NCBI GenBank assembly: GCA_019155205.2
Contig: JAHNZQ020000181.1
Span: forward strand, 2,264,870-2,328,869
Direction of reading: 5' to 3'
DNA from: Gracilaria vermiculophylla
Lineage: Eukaryota > Rhodophyta > Florideophyceae > Gracilariales > Gracilariaceae
Length of the DNA: 64,000 nucleotides
The notes beneath the pieces were generated by a model. The model did not search any database. It had not been told where the DNA came from and saw only the letters and a list, made by a program, of their open reading frames with translations. Position numbers and translations under genes: made by a program. This document shows, piece by piece, positions 40,601-52,273 of this stretch (positions within the stretch are counted from its first letter, which is position 1; each line of letters starts with the position of its first letter).

Positions 40601-43287
40601 TTTTCTTTGACATAAAACTGAACACAAACTTAGCGTTCTTTTGATTGCCCAAAACTGCCGAGCCCTGAAAACTAACGCAAAATTAAGCGAAAGTTCTCTC
40701 ACAGTATTGGATTTTGCTGTAAGATTGCCACGGGTTGATTTAAGTCTGTCTCAAAAAGAACGACATGGGGATCAATCAAGCTACCAAATTGATAGCAGTT
40801 TACAAAAAAGATAAAAATTCTTTTTGGAAAATCATCACGAATGAAGCCTGGTGACATAATTTGCTCTGAGCATAAACTAAAAAGATGAATGCAAATATTT
40901 CATATTTTCATGTGAGCAGACGGTTAATACAGATGAATTAAACTGCTTTTTTAATGTTGCTATAATAATTTGAGAAAGATATTAAGAGCTTTTCTTACTA
41001 TCATTCTTCTAAAGCTTTTCCTAATTATAAGCTGGAATTTTTTAAATAAAATTATTCAAAAATATAGCTTTTTTGGACGGCCTCCGGAACTTAAAAAGGC
41101 TATCAACGCCATTTTATACAACTAATTATTGCATTTTTTTATTTGTGTCATAATAATAATAATAAGCATAATATTAATTAAAAATTTCAGTATGAAAGCG
41201 CACCGGTTCATGATCCAAGTAGCGGGAAAACTAGCAATACATATAAAGATTGCAAAATCTTTGAAACGGGGTTTTAAATGTTTTTGAAAATTGATTTTTA
41301 TAGTACTACAATAATAAAACCGATGTTTTGCATCAATATGCCAAGCGGCCTATACTTGTAAAACATTTATTCAAAACAGAATATGAAGCGTTTTGTACAT
41401 CACGGAAGCGCATTTAAACGAGTCTCATTAGTTCATATGACGATCTGTTTGACGGATATCAATGGAATATGAAGGAACGCAGAACTACGATTTTTGCCCT
41501 ACGGCAAGCAAGGTGCCAGATCTGTAACTGAAACAATCTTAATTTGCGATTGATGATTTTTCGTTTGCCAACATGGCCCATGAAATCTGTCTATATTTCC
41601 AAACCGCAACAGTCCTGATAGGCTAAGTGCGCAAAGCTGGTCTGAATGCGATGGAGATTGTCATGATTGGCCTCGCAGCACCCTGTTTGATCTCGACCAA
41701 CATGGATCTGGTAGGGACCCTTGATGGCATGTTGCTACGGCAACTACTCTTTCTGTTGATCCATTGTTGTTCAAGATGTGTCAGTGTCATCCTTGTTCTG
41801 CCCCTTTCACGTTTTCTTCACCCTCTTCCGCCCTCTCAGAGCAGCGATGCCATCTGAGCCTCATGAAAGACATTGACTTTCGTCATTCGGGGTAGTACAG
41901 CGCGTGGCAAAGGCCGCAAAATGCATCTAACCTATCCAAAATCATAAAAATCTGGCAATGAGCGAAGCCAAAGAACGACGACAGAAAAAAACTTCAGAAG
42001 AGAATGGGACATTCAGAAGTCGATATGATACGTGGATCACATATATTCGACTTTCTTGTGCCGTCTCCTTCCAGTTTTGCTTTTGCATACAGTCAGCAAG
42101 TGTAGGACCGACTGCACACAGCACCAACGTATGAATTATGAGACAAACGCAGAGCAAACATGGTGGCCGGAGGCGATTTAACACAGGTTTTTATTGAAGC
42201 ATCCGTTTTTTCGTAAACGTTGCAAATATCTACACATTGCATGGAGTTCTTTTTGACCAGTGAAAGACAGTGATAAACGCAAAATCAGGCCTTCTAGGAA
42301 AAAAAAATTACACAAAGTCCACCAAGGTTTTTCCCAACTCCAGACACTGCGTTTTCTGTTCATGGTGCAGTCAACGTTTCTGTGATTTGTTGCAGCACAC
42401 AATGATACCTTAGTCTACGTGACAATTATATGTTATCGCCCGGTGGCCGAGGCAGAAAACTGCCAGAGGGCTGTACATCACGCCGAAGAAAAGCGGAGTT
42501 AACTTCCTTGTCATCTTGGCTGACAGGGCCTGATAACAAGGGAGCAATTTAAATGTAGTTTGAGTACAGCACGAACTAAGACTCTTGCAAAAATTAGAGC
42601 TGCCAATGCAATGCAACGTATTTCAAGGGACCAGAGAACATGAATATCAACAGTATTTATATGCGTATCGAGCTCCACAAAACCAGGCACGATTACGAAA
42701 ATCCTCGTCACATGTTTGTGGCACTTGACCGTCCGAGCCATAGGCCACCAATATATTTCTAAGCTGCATTTGATGCGTTTTAAATTAGAATTTTATTTTT
42801 AATCATCGATCAATCGCCGACAAACACCCGTTTCCTTCTTGGAAGTTACGTGAAGGAAATCAAAGCCTTTTTTGTTTTCAGTTGGTGCAGCTTTAAGACG
42901 ACCGGCTCTTGTTCGGAGGGTTTTTTGTCGTGCATTCCTACTACGGTACGTGCCGAGGCTCATAAGGGGCTCTGAAGAGTCTCAGACTTTCACGATTGTC
43001 TTTACCAACATCTGCGCGATAGTGCAAGCGGAAAGAGGGGAAAAAAAACGTGGGCGAGTAGTTTCTTCATCTCGTAGGGGAGTTCGATGATAGGAGCAAA
43101 AAGATACGACGGCCACAACTTGGAGATGTCCCAAGCGACGGCGATGGCGAGGGCTACAGCCAGGGCAGCAGCGCCAGATTGGCCATTACCTCAAAGAGAG
43201 GTAATCGAGGTACGAAAACAAGACGATAGGAGTTGACCACTTCTGCTTAATAGAAAGTGTAGCAGAAGTCCTCGCTTTATAAAGGTA
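40601..43287. other. AT-rich unassigned DNA
   Basis: No family recognised in 2.7 kb. CTGTCTCAAAAAGAACGACA at 40747 is another Tc1-end-like word. An (AAT)n run lies at about 41150-41165. Short ORFs at 41627-42741 show no motif. Confidence 0.35.
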
Positions 43288-44550
43288 CAGACTGTTTCAA
43301 AAACATACGACATGCTGTGAAATCTCAAAAAATCGAACAAATGTATACTGTACGACTACAAAAATAGGTTTCAGAAAAAAGTATAGTCAAAAAAACGTTT
43401 CAAAAACATATGATCATAAATAACCAATCTTTACTGCGCTACGCTCAATAGTTTATTTTGCATCCTTTTTTGCTGTATAACGCTGATGCAGCGTTTCGGC
43501 ATCGAAGTGATGTACTTTTCCACAGTTGAAACTGATATTGATTCCCAGCAATTTTTAATACAGTTTTTGAGTTCCAAAACTGTCTGAAATTGCTTCCCAT
43601 GCGCATAAACCATTCTTGCCAGCAGTCCCAGAATGTGTTCGATTGGGTTCAAATCTGGTGAGCGCGCTGGCCACTCTAAAACAGATACCTCAGACTCCTG
43701 TAGCCAATTTTTGATTAAAGATGCAGTGTGTACGGGCGCATTATCCTGTTGAAAAATGAAATTTTCTTCATGAAAAGATAAACCAGAAGGCAGCAAATAG
43801 TTGTATACAACTTCTTGATATTTTTCTGCATTCATGTTCGTTTCAACGAAGGCAATTTCCGTTAGACCTTTTTCAGAAATGCCCGCCCAAACCATTACAG
43901 AGCCTCCACCTGAATGCCTGGTATACAAATCATGACGTCATTTACAAAGATCGTGTCAATAAAAGTTTTAGCAATCTGGTCCGTCCAAAATTGAACTTTT
44001 TTTCATCAGAAAAAATAATATTTTCCAATTCCTTTTTCCAGTAGGCTTTTCCAGCACACCAGGCAATCCTCCTTTGCTTGTGATGGTCTTGGAGAAAGAA
44101 CGTTTTCTTCATTTTTTTATATTTAAATAAATTTGTACTGTTTATCTGCCTCTACATAGTTGATTTAAAAACGTTTAGATTGAGATGTATTCAAATTGTT
44201 TTGCATGATAATTTTCCTTTGCATAATCCTCTTTTAATTCCTCTTTTCTTTGCTGAGCTAAGCTTCTAAGGGCGTCCAGGAGATCTTTTTAATCCATAAA
44301 GAGTCTTATTTTGGAGAAAAGCAGCTATTGTGACCCTAGAACGCTTCAAGTTTTTAGCGATAGCACTGTTTGAATTTTTCTCTGCGTTTCACTTAACGAT
44401 TAGAAGCTGTTCTTGCTTAGAAAGTGGCGGACCTCGAGCCATTTTCATTAGAAAGAAGGCGGTGTACATATCTTTTTGAAACGATTCTACATAGACTATG
44501 TGCAAAATCTAGCCTACAGTACAGTTTTGGCGCACTTTTGAGGGGTAATA
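43288..44550 (-). mobile_element. Tc1-3: Tc1/mariner element with DD34E transposase
   Basis: Left end CAGACTGTTTCAAAAACATA at 43288 next to a TA. The right end near 44545-44555 is damaged by a MITE insertion. The subterminal sequence TAGATTTTGCACATxGTCTA is shared with Tc1-4, which carries the same ends in the opposite orientation. Confidence 0.75.
43431..44448 (-). pseudogene. Tc1 transposase (DD34E), broken
   Basis: The N-terminal helix-turn-helix part begins MKMARGPPLSKQEQ, with the GRP motif (KRSPGRP) before a stop, then TFFLQDHHKQRRIAWC and ENIIFSDEKKFNF (first catalytic Asp). After a frameshift near 43930, the open frame 43431-43928 gives HSGGGSVMVWAGISEKG, FIFQQDNAPVHTA (second Asp) and EWPARSPDLNPIEHILG (Glu). 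By count, 34 residues lie between the second Asp and the Glu, the Tc1 spacing. The C-terminal half is fully open and has all its catalytic residues. The N-terminal half has several stops. Confidence 0.88.
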
Positions 44551-44552
44551 AA

Positions 44553-44840
44553 GTCTGTTTCAAAAGTATAGGACACCTGGCATTTTGATNNNNNNNNNNN
44601 NNNNNNNNNNNNNNNNNNNNNNNNNNNNNNNNNNNNNNNNNNNNNNNNNNNNNNNNNNNNNNNNNNNNNNNNNNNNNNNNNNNNNNNNNGATGTGGAAAT
44701 AATCACGCGCGAGTTGGAAGTGTCCTATATTTTTGAAACGCGTTTTTGAGGGTTTTAACGAAGGGGGGTGGCTACAGTAGGCAAAAATCCATATTTTGGC
44801 GCGCTTTTGCACTGTCTTATATTTTTGAAACGCTCTGTAT
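44553..44840. mobile_element. Tc1-related MITE(s) spanning an assembly gap
   Basis: GTCTGTTTCAAAAGTATAGG (44553) faces, across the 100-N gap, GTGTCCTATATTTTTGAAACGCG-type sequence (44718-44743), an inverted pair of the same family. A further right-end copy, CTTATATTTTTGAAACGC, lies at 44814-44832. Confidence 0.6.
44590..44689. other. assembly gap (100 N)
   Basis: Exactly 100 N, a conventional placeholder; true length unknown. Confidence 0.99.
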
Positions 44841-46392
44841 ATAGTCCATGGTCACGTAAACAAATAAAAAACAAATTCAAAACAAACTTACGCTTGTAAC
44901 ACAAACGAGACTTTGAGCTGCAGTTCTAAATATTTGATGTCACTGAGATTGACGCCTTCACAAATAGACTTAAGTCGCCTCCTACACATCCGCAATACAT
45001 AAGAACACCCAGCAGGATACGCCGGGGTTGTCTGGCTGCTCCCGTTTCTTTTTACGCGAGGCAGGCTGCTTGTCGGAGAGCGTTTTCTTAGGATAGCCGC
45101 AGTTGTCTTGTGAGCCATGTGATCAGTGCCAAGTGAATCGCTTTGTGCAGCAGCCTGTTCATGTTCATATCCATGCGCTCGCTCCTCCGGGTGCCCTGTC
45201 ACGCTCGGTGGGGAGCTCCTCCAAATCGTTACGAGGCCACGTCTGCAGAGTACCGACGGCGCAGTGTGGGCGAAAAATAACCCCTTCTCGCCTCATGATG
45301 GGCGGCTTCGGCAGCGTAGTTGAGGCGTATGCCGCACAAGGTGCCTTCTCGCGACGCACCGAGGGCGTTAGCGATGCCATGCAAATGTGGAAACTGGTTC
45401 GACATTATCGCCAAAGAGAAGGCGAGCACTATGTGGTGTGGGTGGGCGGCGTCTGAAATTTGTCTGTCGCAAGTTGCGGGGCGTTTACATAGAGGCGGGG
45501 GTGCAGGGGATCGCTGGGATCGAGTTTGCGGTTCGCTCGAAAATAAGCTTTGATTCGGACGAAGGTTGTTGAGCTAGGGTGAGACGGCGCGGCTGGCATG
45601 AAAGCGTCGTGGGCGCGAGGAAGACTGGGATTTGTGAACATTGCGAAGGTTTCCGTGCAGAAGTGTCGCTGAGCACAAACACTCTCCGTGTAGGGTTGTG
45701 ATGGACGTGATTGAATTCAGTGGTAGAGCGTGCAATTGCACAGCGCATGTCCTACTAGCTGTTGCTCAGAGTCTTACAAAAAAGAGATCTGCCGAAAAGG
45801 GTTTCGCGCAGACGAAGAGAGATAGAGAGAGTGCATTGGCGGCTGTAGCGTCCGCGGCAACGGCAGCGGCAGCGGTAGCGGCAGGGGCAGTCGAGAGAGG
45901 TGGCGCGAGCGGTAGGCGCCCGAGCGGTGGTACGTCGGCGAGGCTGCGTATTTGATTTGGTCACATGAAACGTTCTGACACACAGTGCCAAGTGTCGGGG
46001 CCGAGGTCCAGGTGTGAACAGCTAGGCGCGGCGAGGGCTCTGTCGGGGCAGAATGCGTAGACTGAGGTGCTGAGTAAAGCTTACGGTGCTGTGACCGCGG
46101 CATAATGGGGCGGCGTGCTGGGCGGCGGCAAGGAGTGCAATGAAACGCGTCGGGGATTACAAATGTAAGGATACGTGAGGGTCTGGCTTCCGAAGTCGGT
46201 CAACGTGCGTCCCTCAATTAGCAACACTAATCATCGCCAAATTTTGAGCATCACTGCCTTCAATCCATCGGTCGCGTTCGCATGAAATTTGTATTGGCAA
46301 TTCTCGAGTGGGAGCAACAATATCCACATTTGGGGCATCAAGATCAACATCCAGTGCATCTAGAACAGGAACGAAAAACGGACTAGTCATCG
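44841..46392. other. GC-richer unassigned DNA
   Basis: A (GGCAGC)n-like microsatellite runs at about 45855-45890. A stretch near 45230-45300 (GTACCGACGGCGCAG...) has an inverted, diverged relative near 58590-58660. ORFs (for example 45103-45456) show no recognised domain and are heavily overlapped in all frames, as expected of GC-rich noncoding DNA. Confidence 0.35.
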
Positions 46393-46397
46393 CTGAA

Positions 46398-46858
46398 TGT
46401 GCTACGGTGGCATTGAAATGCCCCGTTTGCATCAATCTGAATTCCTCAATGTCAGCATGCCGAACTTTATTTGACTTTCTGTATTTCCATTTACCTTTAT
46501 TCTATTGGCTAGTTTGTATTTCTACGTTGGCTCAGCAAAACTGTGCGCCTTTTTGCTGTGCCAGTCTATATAAACCTGACCTGGCAAACATGACCTGGCA
46601 AACCTGACCTGGCCTCCTCGTTGAGGCAGACAGCTACAATTGTTTAACCACTTCCCGCCTTTGCACTGAGGGTCATACAACACTGTCTACTGCACACTTG
46701 GTCAGTTTGGGAACGCGTGGATTTTCTGGATCCAGTCTACTGAGTCTTTCTTCACTATCGCTCATCTGTATCCACAAGCTGAGCTCACTGGCACAAGCGA
46801 AAAGTTCCGAGCTACTGTCTTACCATCAACCACCAGCTTAGTGGTACAACACGCAACA
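46398..46858 (+). repeat. gypsy4 5' LTR with TATA box
   Basis: 461 bp, TGTGCTACGG to ACGCAACA. TATATAAA at 46567-46574. It is 14 bp longer than the 3' copy because AAACATGACCTGGC is a tandem duplication just after the TATA box. Confidence 0.9.
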
Positions 46859-46868
46859 GTTATAACTG
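46859..46868 (+). other. gypsy4 primer-binding site (unusual)
   Basis: GTTATAACTG right after the LTR end CA, identical to the sequence after the copia1 5' LTR. With the preceding A it contains the palindrome AGTTATAACT. The primer is unknown. Confidence 0.55.
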
Positions 46869-46882
46869 CTAGCTAAGCGCAG

Positions 46883-47758
46883 GTGGCCGGTTGGAAGCGT
46901 AATGGGCGACCAAGACAAAAATGGCGGTATGAAAAACTTGTTGTGCCAACACAAGCTCCAGGCATCGAGAGCATCTCTCGCAAAGCAGTCCAAGAGTTTT
47001 TGGGTGACCGGGAAGCCTACGAAGATGTATTAGAGTCTCAACCTGGTGCTCAGGCCTTGCCTTATCGGTCATGCTTTGCAGCATTGTACCTTAAGTCATT
47101 GGCACGCGCTCGAGTGTTTGGTCCAGAATTAACACAAGTTTTTTAATTGACAGACACCATTATTAAGGAGAAGCTCGAAGAAATTGCTAGTCGAGCTCGA
47201 GTAGTGTTGATGAAAACAGCACTATCTGATGTCAAGCAAAACGTTCGTCTCGATGCCAATGAGCCGGATGCTCGGCTACGTGTGCTTATGCTTTCAGCTT
47301 CCTACCTTGAGCTTTGCGAAAAGAGGGGATGGAATTTCGTTGAGACATCCCAGAACGCAGCAATCAAGCACATTATTTCGATCCTTCAACCTCCGAGACT
47401 GAAGACTCGAATGGAGGACGCATTGGAGCTCGAAAGAGTTTACTTGAAAAACGACTATTTTGGGTTTATGGATTTTCTCGCAGATAAGGCTGAAATATTT
47501 GAAGAAGTTCAGACTCTCCGGGAGTACTGGCAGCTGAATACGTCCTGTGGACCGACAAAACCCATCCCCAAAAAGACAACAACATGCACATCTACTGTTG
47601 AAAAGAACGAAGATGCTCCTCATAGAAAGACAAACGATCAGCGTGTTCTACTTCCGTGCTTAAATCCGGCCTGTTTCCACAAGCATTTGGTCAAGGAATG
47701 CCCCAAAACCACAAAGGATAAAGCAAAGAAGCTTCTCGAAGAATATCGAGAAAGCTAG
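46883..47758 (+). pseudogene. gag: gypsy4 Gag
   Basis: One frame with a single stop at 47144-47146. The first part (MAGWKRNGRPRQKWRYEK, ISRKAVQEFLGDREAYEDVL, CFAALYLKSLARARVFG) and the second (IKEKLEEIASRARVVLMKT, MLSASYLELCEKRGWNFV) read as a retroelement capsid. The nucleocapsid motif near the end is CLNPACFHKHLVKECPKTTK, a C-x4-C-x3-H-x4-C knuckle of the kind also seen in gypsy3. It ends at a tag (47756) after which the same frame continues into protease, so that stop may once have been a readthrough or a simple mutation. Confidence 0.75.
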
Positions 47759-48598
47759 AAGAAACATCCGAAAACCTCCCTTCTCAAGACCCCAACCGTG
47801 GCTGAGCAACATGTGAATTCCGCTGTTAACTTCAACTCAAGAGAGAAGAACACAGCCGTTGTAAAGGCGGAGATCGGAGCACTCAAGCTCGCCTGTCGCA
47901 TCGATTCGGGAGCAGATCGAAACGCCATCTCTGTGACAATTGTAAGCTTTGTTGGGGACCACGGGCATTTTATTCCTACCAGGCACCTTTCGAATCCAGA
48001 ACTGCTCAAGGCCGTTGATGGTCATACCGTGCAAGCACTGAGCATTGCTCAAATCAACCCGCTGATTCAAACAATGGCCGGGCCGTGTCGACTTCGCAAC
48101 GTCACGGTCAAAGTTCTGGCGGACAAAGATAGATACGTTCGCCCAGGCCATGCCTGCCCTGGTGAGATTATACTCGGTAACCCCTTTCGTGTCGCTTAAG
48201 GACTCAACTTGAAGGATTTTCTCGCAAACCATGTGGAGAAGCTGGCTTCTATCGACTACCGCGAGCTTCAAGTTGAGGAAGACACCGCCAAAGTTGACAA
48301 ATTGGGTTTAAGGCTCTTGGCTAATGAAGTTGAGAATAACGAACGGGAGCTCGAGCCATCACGCCGCTGTTCAATGATTTCGAATAGATTCCTTCCATTG
48401 AAGGATGGCGATGACATTGACTACAAAGACGTCGACATTGGAGCCCAAGACAAGGATGAACTTCAAGAAGCAATTGAAGCTATGCTAGCTCGCGGCTTGA
48501 AGGTCTTAGAAGACGAATTCAGGATATCCCTCAGGAACATAGTAGCCGAGTTCAAGGATTTTTTTTCGCGTGAAAATAGGAAAAGACCCTCCTGTTAA
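47759..48598 (+). pseudogene. gypsy4 protease and linker
   Basis: In frame with gag. LACRIDSGADRNAIS (about 47885-47930) is an intact active site (D-S-G-A). CPGEIILGNPFRVA (48150-48197) is the second motif, followed by a taa. The linker to 48598 (RFLPLKDGDDIDYKD, IVAEFKDFFS) leads to reverse transcriptase, which lies in another frame. Confidence 0.75.
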
Positions 48599-48662
48599 TG
48601 TCGACCCGATAAATGTCGACCGGATAAAAATCGAGTTTGATGGAAGTGTTTGACCTATTAAG

Positions 48663-49814
48663 GTGCGCCAACGCACTTATTCCCCTGAAAAACTTTCATT
48701 TCTCAAGAAGAAAGTCCAGGAGCTCATTGACGCTGGCTACATCACTCGTAACTATGAGTCAAAAAGGGCTTGTGCACCACTTATATTACAAAAGCTTGGA
48801 AAGGAAGGTTTCCGATTTATCTTAGACCTCCGACCTGTCAACTCACAGACCAAGAAAAAGATTCGGACAATGCCTCAAGCGGATCCGATGCTTGCCAAGC
48901 TGACAGGCTCCAAACTATGGTTTAATCTGGATTTCCTACATGATTATTGGCAATTTCCTTTGGCTGAAAGTTCTCGCGAATGTCAATCATTTCACACCCC
49001 TTTCGGCGTCTATACTCCAAACCGAGTTCTTCACGGTGCCACCAATGCTGTCGCTTACTTCCAATCTTCTATGGAAGCACTCTTTGGACACATGGACCTA
49101 CTAATTTATCTTAACGATCTTCTTGGATATGCTAGACTGTCCTCCACTCTTTTGGAAAAACTGCGCTTCGTTCTCGAAGTATGCCAGACCAGAGGATTGA
49201 AACTCAATCCAACAAAATGCCACCTTGCCACCAATAAAGTGCAATTCTGTGGACGGATTATAAGCAAACACGGCATCACGTTTCAACCACGTCAGTATGA
49301 GGCTCTCACGAGTATGACGGCCCTGACTACTGTTGGTGCTCTTATGGAGCTCGTGCATGGTGCTAGTTGGATGAGAATGGCAAGTCTCAAATTCTCGCAA
49401 CTCACTTCTCCACTTCATGACTTACTTGAAGTCAATTACGCGAAGTGCAATACACGCAAGAAGACTCGACTCGTCAATCGCCCTATCTCAGCTTGGGGGG
49501 ACGAACACCAAAATGCATTTCAAAGCCTCATAACAGGTATTAAAGAGCAAGCAACTCTGGCAACTATTGATCCTGAGCAACGGCTGTGTCTTTTCACTGA
49601 CGCATCTGAGCGTTTTTGGTCGGGAGCCCTCACTAAAGTGACTCAGCGGGAATTTCATTTCGGCAAGCCACCACAAGATTGGGAACAATATCCTATAGGA
49701 TTCGTGTCTGGATCACTCAAAGGCTCATCATCTCGTTGTACTATGGCCGAAAAAGAATCGTACGCTATTGTTGCCTCGACTATTCGCTTATCGCACAATC
49801 TGGTTGCATGGTGA
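48663..49814 (+). pseudogene. gypsy4 reverse transcriptase and RNase H start
   Basis: A 383-codon open frame. SPEKLSFLKKKVQELIDAGY, FRFILDLRPVNSQTKKK, LWFNLDFLHDYWQFPLAESS, then the active site IYLNDLLGYA, where the second-to-last catalytic Asp of YxDD has become Asn (codon 49113-49115). Thumb and connection follow, then RNase H RLCLFTDASERFWSGAL and AEKESYAIVAS. The fold is otherwise complete. The single Asp-to-Asn change alone would abolish polymerisation. Confidence 0.88.
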
Positions 49815-50100
49815 ATATTCGCTGTTTACCGACCACAGGAATCTTTTGTTTATGCTTTCTCCAAGCCGATTCCATGCAAAAGTTTCCAGACAAGTTGTCC
49901 AACGCTGGGCACTGCGATTGGCTGAGTTTAATTTCTCAATCGAGCACATCCCCGGAGAAAGCAACTTATGGGCAGATATTCTAACCCGTTGGGCTGCTCC
50001 TGATTTTGACAAATCTCCTGCACGTCGAATTAGTGCGATCAAAGTTCCACTTCTAACAGAGCACAAACCAGAGCTTCCATCGCTTGAAGTCATCTGGTAG
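49768..50100 (+). pseudogene. gypsy4 RNase H C-terminus
   Basis: After a +1 change of frame: LHGEYSLFTDHRNLLFML, FNFSIEHIPGESNLWADILT and RW, as in chromovirus RNase H. The overlap with the preceding ORF marks the frameshift at about 49770-49812. Confidence 0.8.
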
Positions 50101-51090
50101 TCCCAGGAAAAATATCCTCCTCCTGAGAGTGAGCGTTATGCTCGATCTTCTGATGATCCATCTTTATGGAAAAACGCCGATGGGAAAATATACATTTCAA
50201 AGGATGATCAGGATTTGCAGCTTCGTATCGCAGTTTCCGCTCATTGTGGGCTTGGCGGACATCGAGGCTACACATCGACTTGTAAGGTCAGTAAGGAGAA
50301 CATGAATTGGGATGGAATGGAGGAAGACATTAAGGCGTTTGCGCAAGGTTGTATAGTATGCTTGCTATCTTCGAGTGGGGAAAAAGTGTGTCGTCCACTT
50401 GGATTTCAGATTCACGCCAATCGAGTTGGAGAGCTGTTACACTTCGACCACCTTTATGTTGGCGAGTCATCCAATAACAAGGAGTATCTTCTCATACTCA
50501 AAGATGATTTCTCCGGCTATTGCTTCTTGCGGGCTTGTGAAAAAGCTGATGGTAAAACTACGGCTGAAGTCCTCAAGGAATACTTCACAACGTTTTCCCC
50601 AGTACTCTCGTGGTTCTCCGACCAAGGAACTCACTTCAAGAACGAAGTCAAAGAGATCCTTGCTAAGTCATTGGCAGCTAAACACAGTCTCTCAACGCCT
50701 TATTTTTTTTGGTCAAATGGAACCGTTGAGGCGGTTTGCGAACAAACCCTCCGTGTAATGCGTGATTTTAGCGCCGAATTCAAGGTTCCCGAATCTGATT
50801 GGCCGACTACCGTTCCAGCGATTCGAGCATAGTCAATAACACTCCTTCTCGACGTCTTGGAGGCCGCGCTCCTATAACTGTCCATACTGGCCAAGAATCT
50901 GGGAATCCGCTACATCTGGCTCTCTCTTCAATCAACTACCGTGAATCTTATTCTGGTCATCATGCCCAAGTCCTGCAGAGCTTGAAGATCGATGAGCTGC
51001 AGAATGCCACTGATTTTATTCACAAGGAAGTCAATGAAAGTTTGACTGCAACCCAAAAAGCGGCCGTTCAACGTCACAACGCGCGTTCTG
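50101..51090 (+). pseudogene. gypsy4 integrase
   Basis: Zinc domain: SAHCGLGGHRGYTSTCKV (His, His) and FAQGCIVCLLSSSGE (CxxC). The catalytic core has all three acidic residues: LLHFDHLYVGE, LSWFSDQGTHFKNE and NGTVEAVCEQTLRVMR (50215-50832). A stop at 50830 and a frameshift follow, then NTPSRRLGGRAPITVHTGQE and LTATQKAAVQRHNARSG. Catalytically complete but no longer translatable as one protein. Confidence 0.85.
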
Positions 51091-51555
51091 GTGTCTACTC
51101 CTACAACCCAGTTGTTGGACTCTGTCGTAGTGGCCCGCCTAAAAGGACCGAGAACTAAGATGTCCGCGAACGGGGTCGGCCCCGGGAGAATTACGGAAAT
51201 CTTATCAGACTTAACCGTTCGTGTTCAGCATCTTCTGACTCAAGAAACCGAAGATCTACATATATCATGCATTAAGCCTAACGCAGATTATCTGGTTGGA
51301 GCTGAAGTGCAAATGAAAGAGATCGCTGAATTTTCTGATCGTATCTGGGATTCGGATGACAAAGTGAAAGACCTACGCGAGTTTGATGGAGCGGTTGAGG
51401 TTCTGGTCTCCTGGAAAGGACTTTCTACAGCCGGTGATTCATGGGAGTCTCTGTCGACTATGTTCGAGGATGTCCCTACAAAAGAAAGAGCTTATTTCAA
51501 ACGCCGACGTTTGATCGAGATCATGAAGCGCGCCAAGACGATTTTCAAAGTGTGA
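51091..51555 (+). CDS. gypsy4 integrase tail with chromodomain
   Basis: Open 154-codon block ending the polyprotein. NGVGPGRITEILSDLTVRVQ resembles the GPY/F-like module (..GPyrI.ei.....v.V..L). AVEVLVSWKGLSTAGDSWES and MFEDVPTKERAYFKRR form the chromodomain (lV.WkGl.....sWE....). In chromoviruses this domain directs insertion towards particular histone marks. It stops at 51555, 18 bp before the 3' LTR. Confidence 0.75.
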   Translation: MSTPTTQLLDSVVVARLKGPRTKMSANGVGPGRITEILSDLTVRVQHLLTQETEDLHISCIKPNADYLVGAEVQMKEIAEFSDRIWDSDDKVKDLREFDGAVEVLVSWKGLSTAGDSWESLSTMFEDVPTKERAYFKRRRLIEIMKRAKTIFKV

Positions 51556-51562
51556 CACTAAG

Positions 51563-52020
51563 CAATGGGGGACTATGCTACGGTAGCATTGCAATGCCCC
51601 GTTTGCATTAATCTGAATTCCTCAATGTCAGCATGCCGAACTTTATTTGAATTTCTGTACTTCCATTTACCTTTATTCAATTGGCTAGTTTGTATTTTTA
51701 CGTTGGCTCAGCAATACTGCGCGCCTTTTTGCTGTGCCAGTCTATATAAACCTGACATGGCAAACCTGACCTGGCCTCCTCGTTGAGGCAGCCAGCTATA
51801 ATTTTTTAACCACTTCCCGCCTCTGCACTGAGGGTCATACGACACTTTCTACTGCACACTCGGTCAGTTTGGGAACGCGTGGATTTTCTGGATCCAGTCT
51901 ATTGAGTCTTTCTTCACTATCGCTCATCTGTATCCACAAGCTGAGCTCACTGGCACAAGCGACAAATTCCAATCTACTGTCTTCCCATCAACCACCAGCC
52001 TAGTGGTACAACACGCAACA
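51563..52020 (+). repeat. gypsy4 polypurine tract and 3' LTR
   Basis: AATGGGGGA (51564-51572), then an LTR of 447 bp (51574-52020) with TATATAAA at 51743-51750. Confidence 0.88.
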
Positions 52021-52273
52021 CTGACCCAGTGTAAGTTTGTGTGTTGATGTTCTTTCCATCAGAAACACGGGGATTTGCAACCGATTGAACATGAGTGGAT
52101 GTCGTGATTCCAAACTACTTTTGCAGATTCTTAAACAACTCTTCTGGTTCCCTAAGTCGTTGTTGTATTCGCCATTTGCCAGAATACCACCTTTATCAAT
52201 ATCGATAGATACAACACCAGCATAGGATTTTCGAGCAGCTAGTCTCCTGATATTATCGTCTATAGTTTCAAGA

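Larger units (their letters stand above)
46398..52020 (+). mobile_element. gypsy4: complete Ty3/gypsy retrotransposon with chromodomain
   Basis: LTRs 46398-46858 and 51574-52020 enclose gag, protease, reverse transcriptase, RNase H, integrase and chromodomain in order, with a primer site after the first LTR and purine tract AATGGGGGA before the second. Flanking 5-mers CTGAA (46393-46397) and CTGAC (52021-52025) are a near-perfect target duplication. The coding region stays in long open blocks with few stops and frameshifts, so it is younger than gypsy2 or gypsy3. Confidence 0.92.

Noticed and set aside
44417..44812. 131-codon ORF on the minus strand crossing the gap
   Set aside because: It runs through the 100 N and through MITE ends; it is an artefact of translating N as X.
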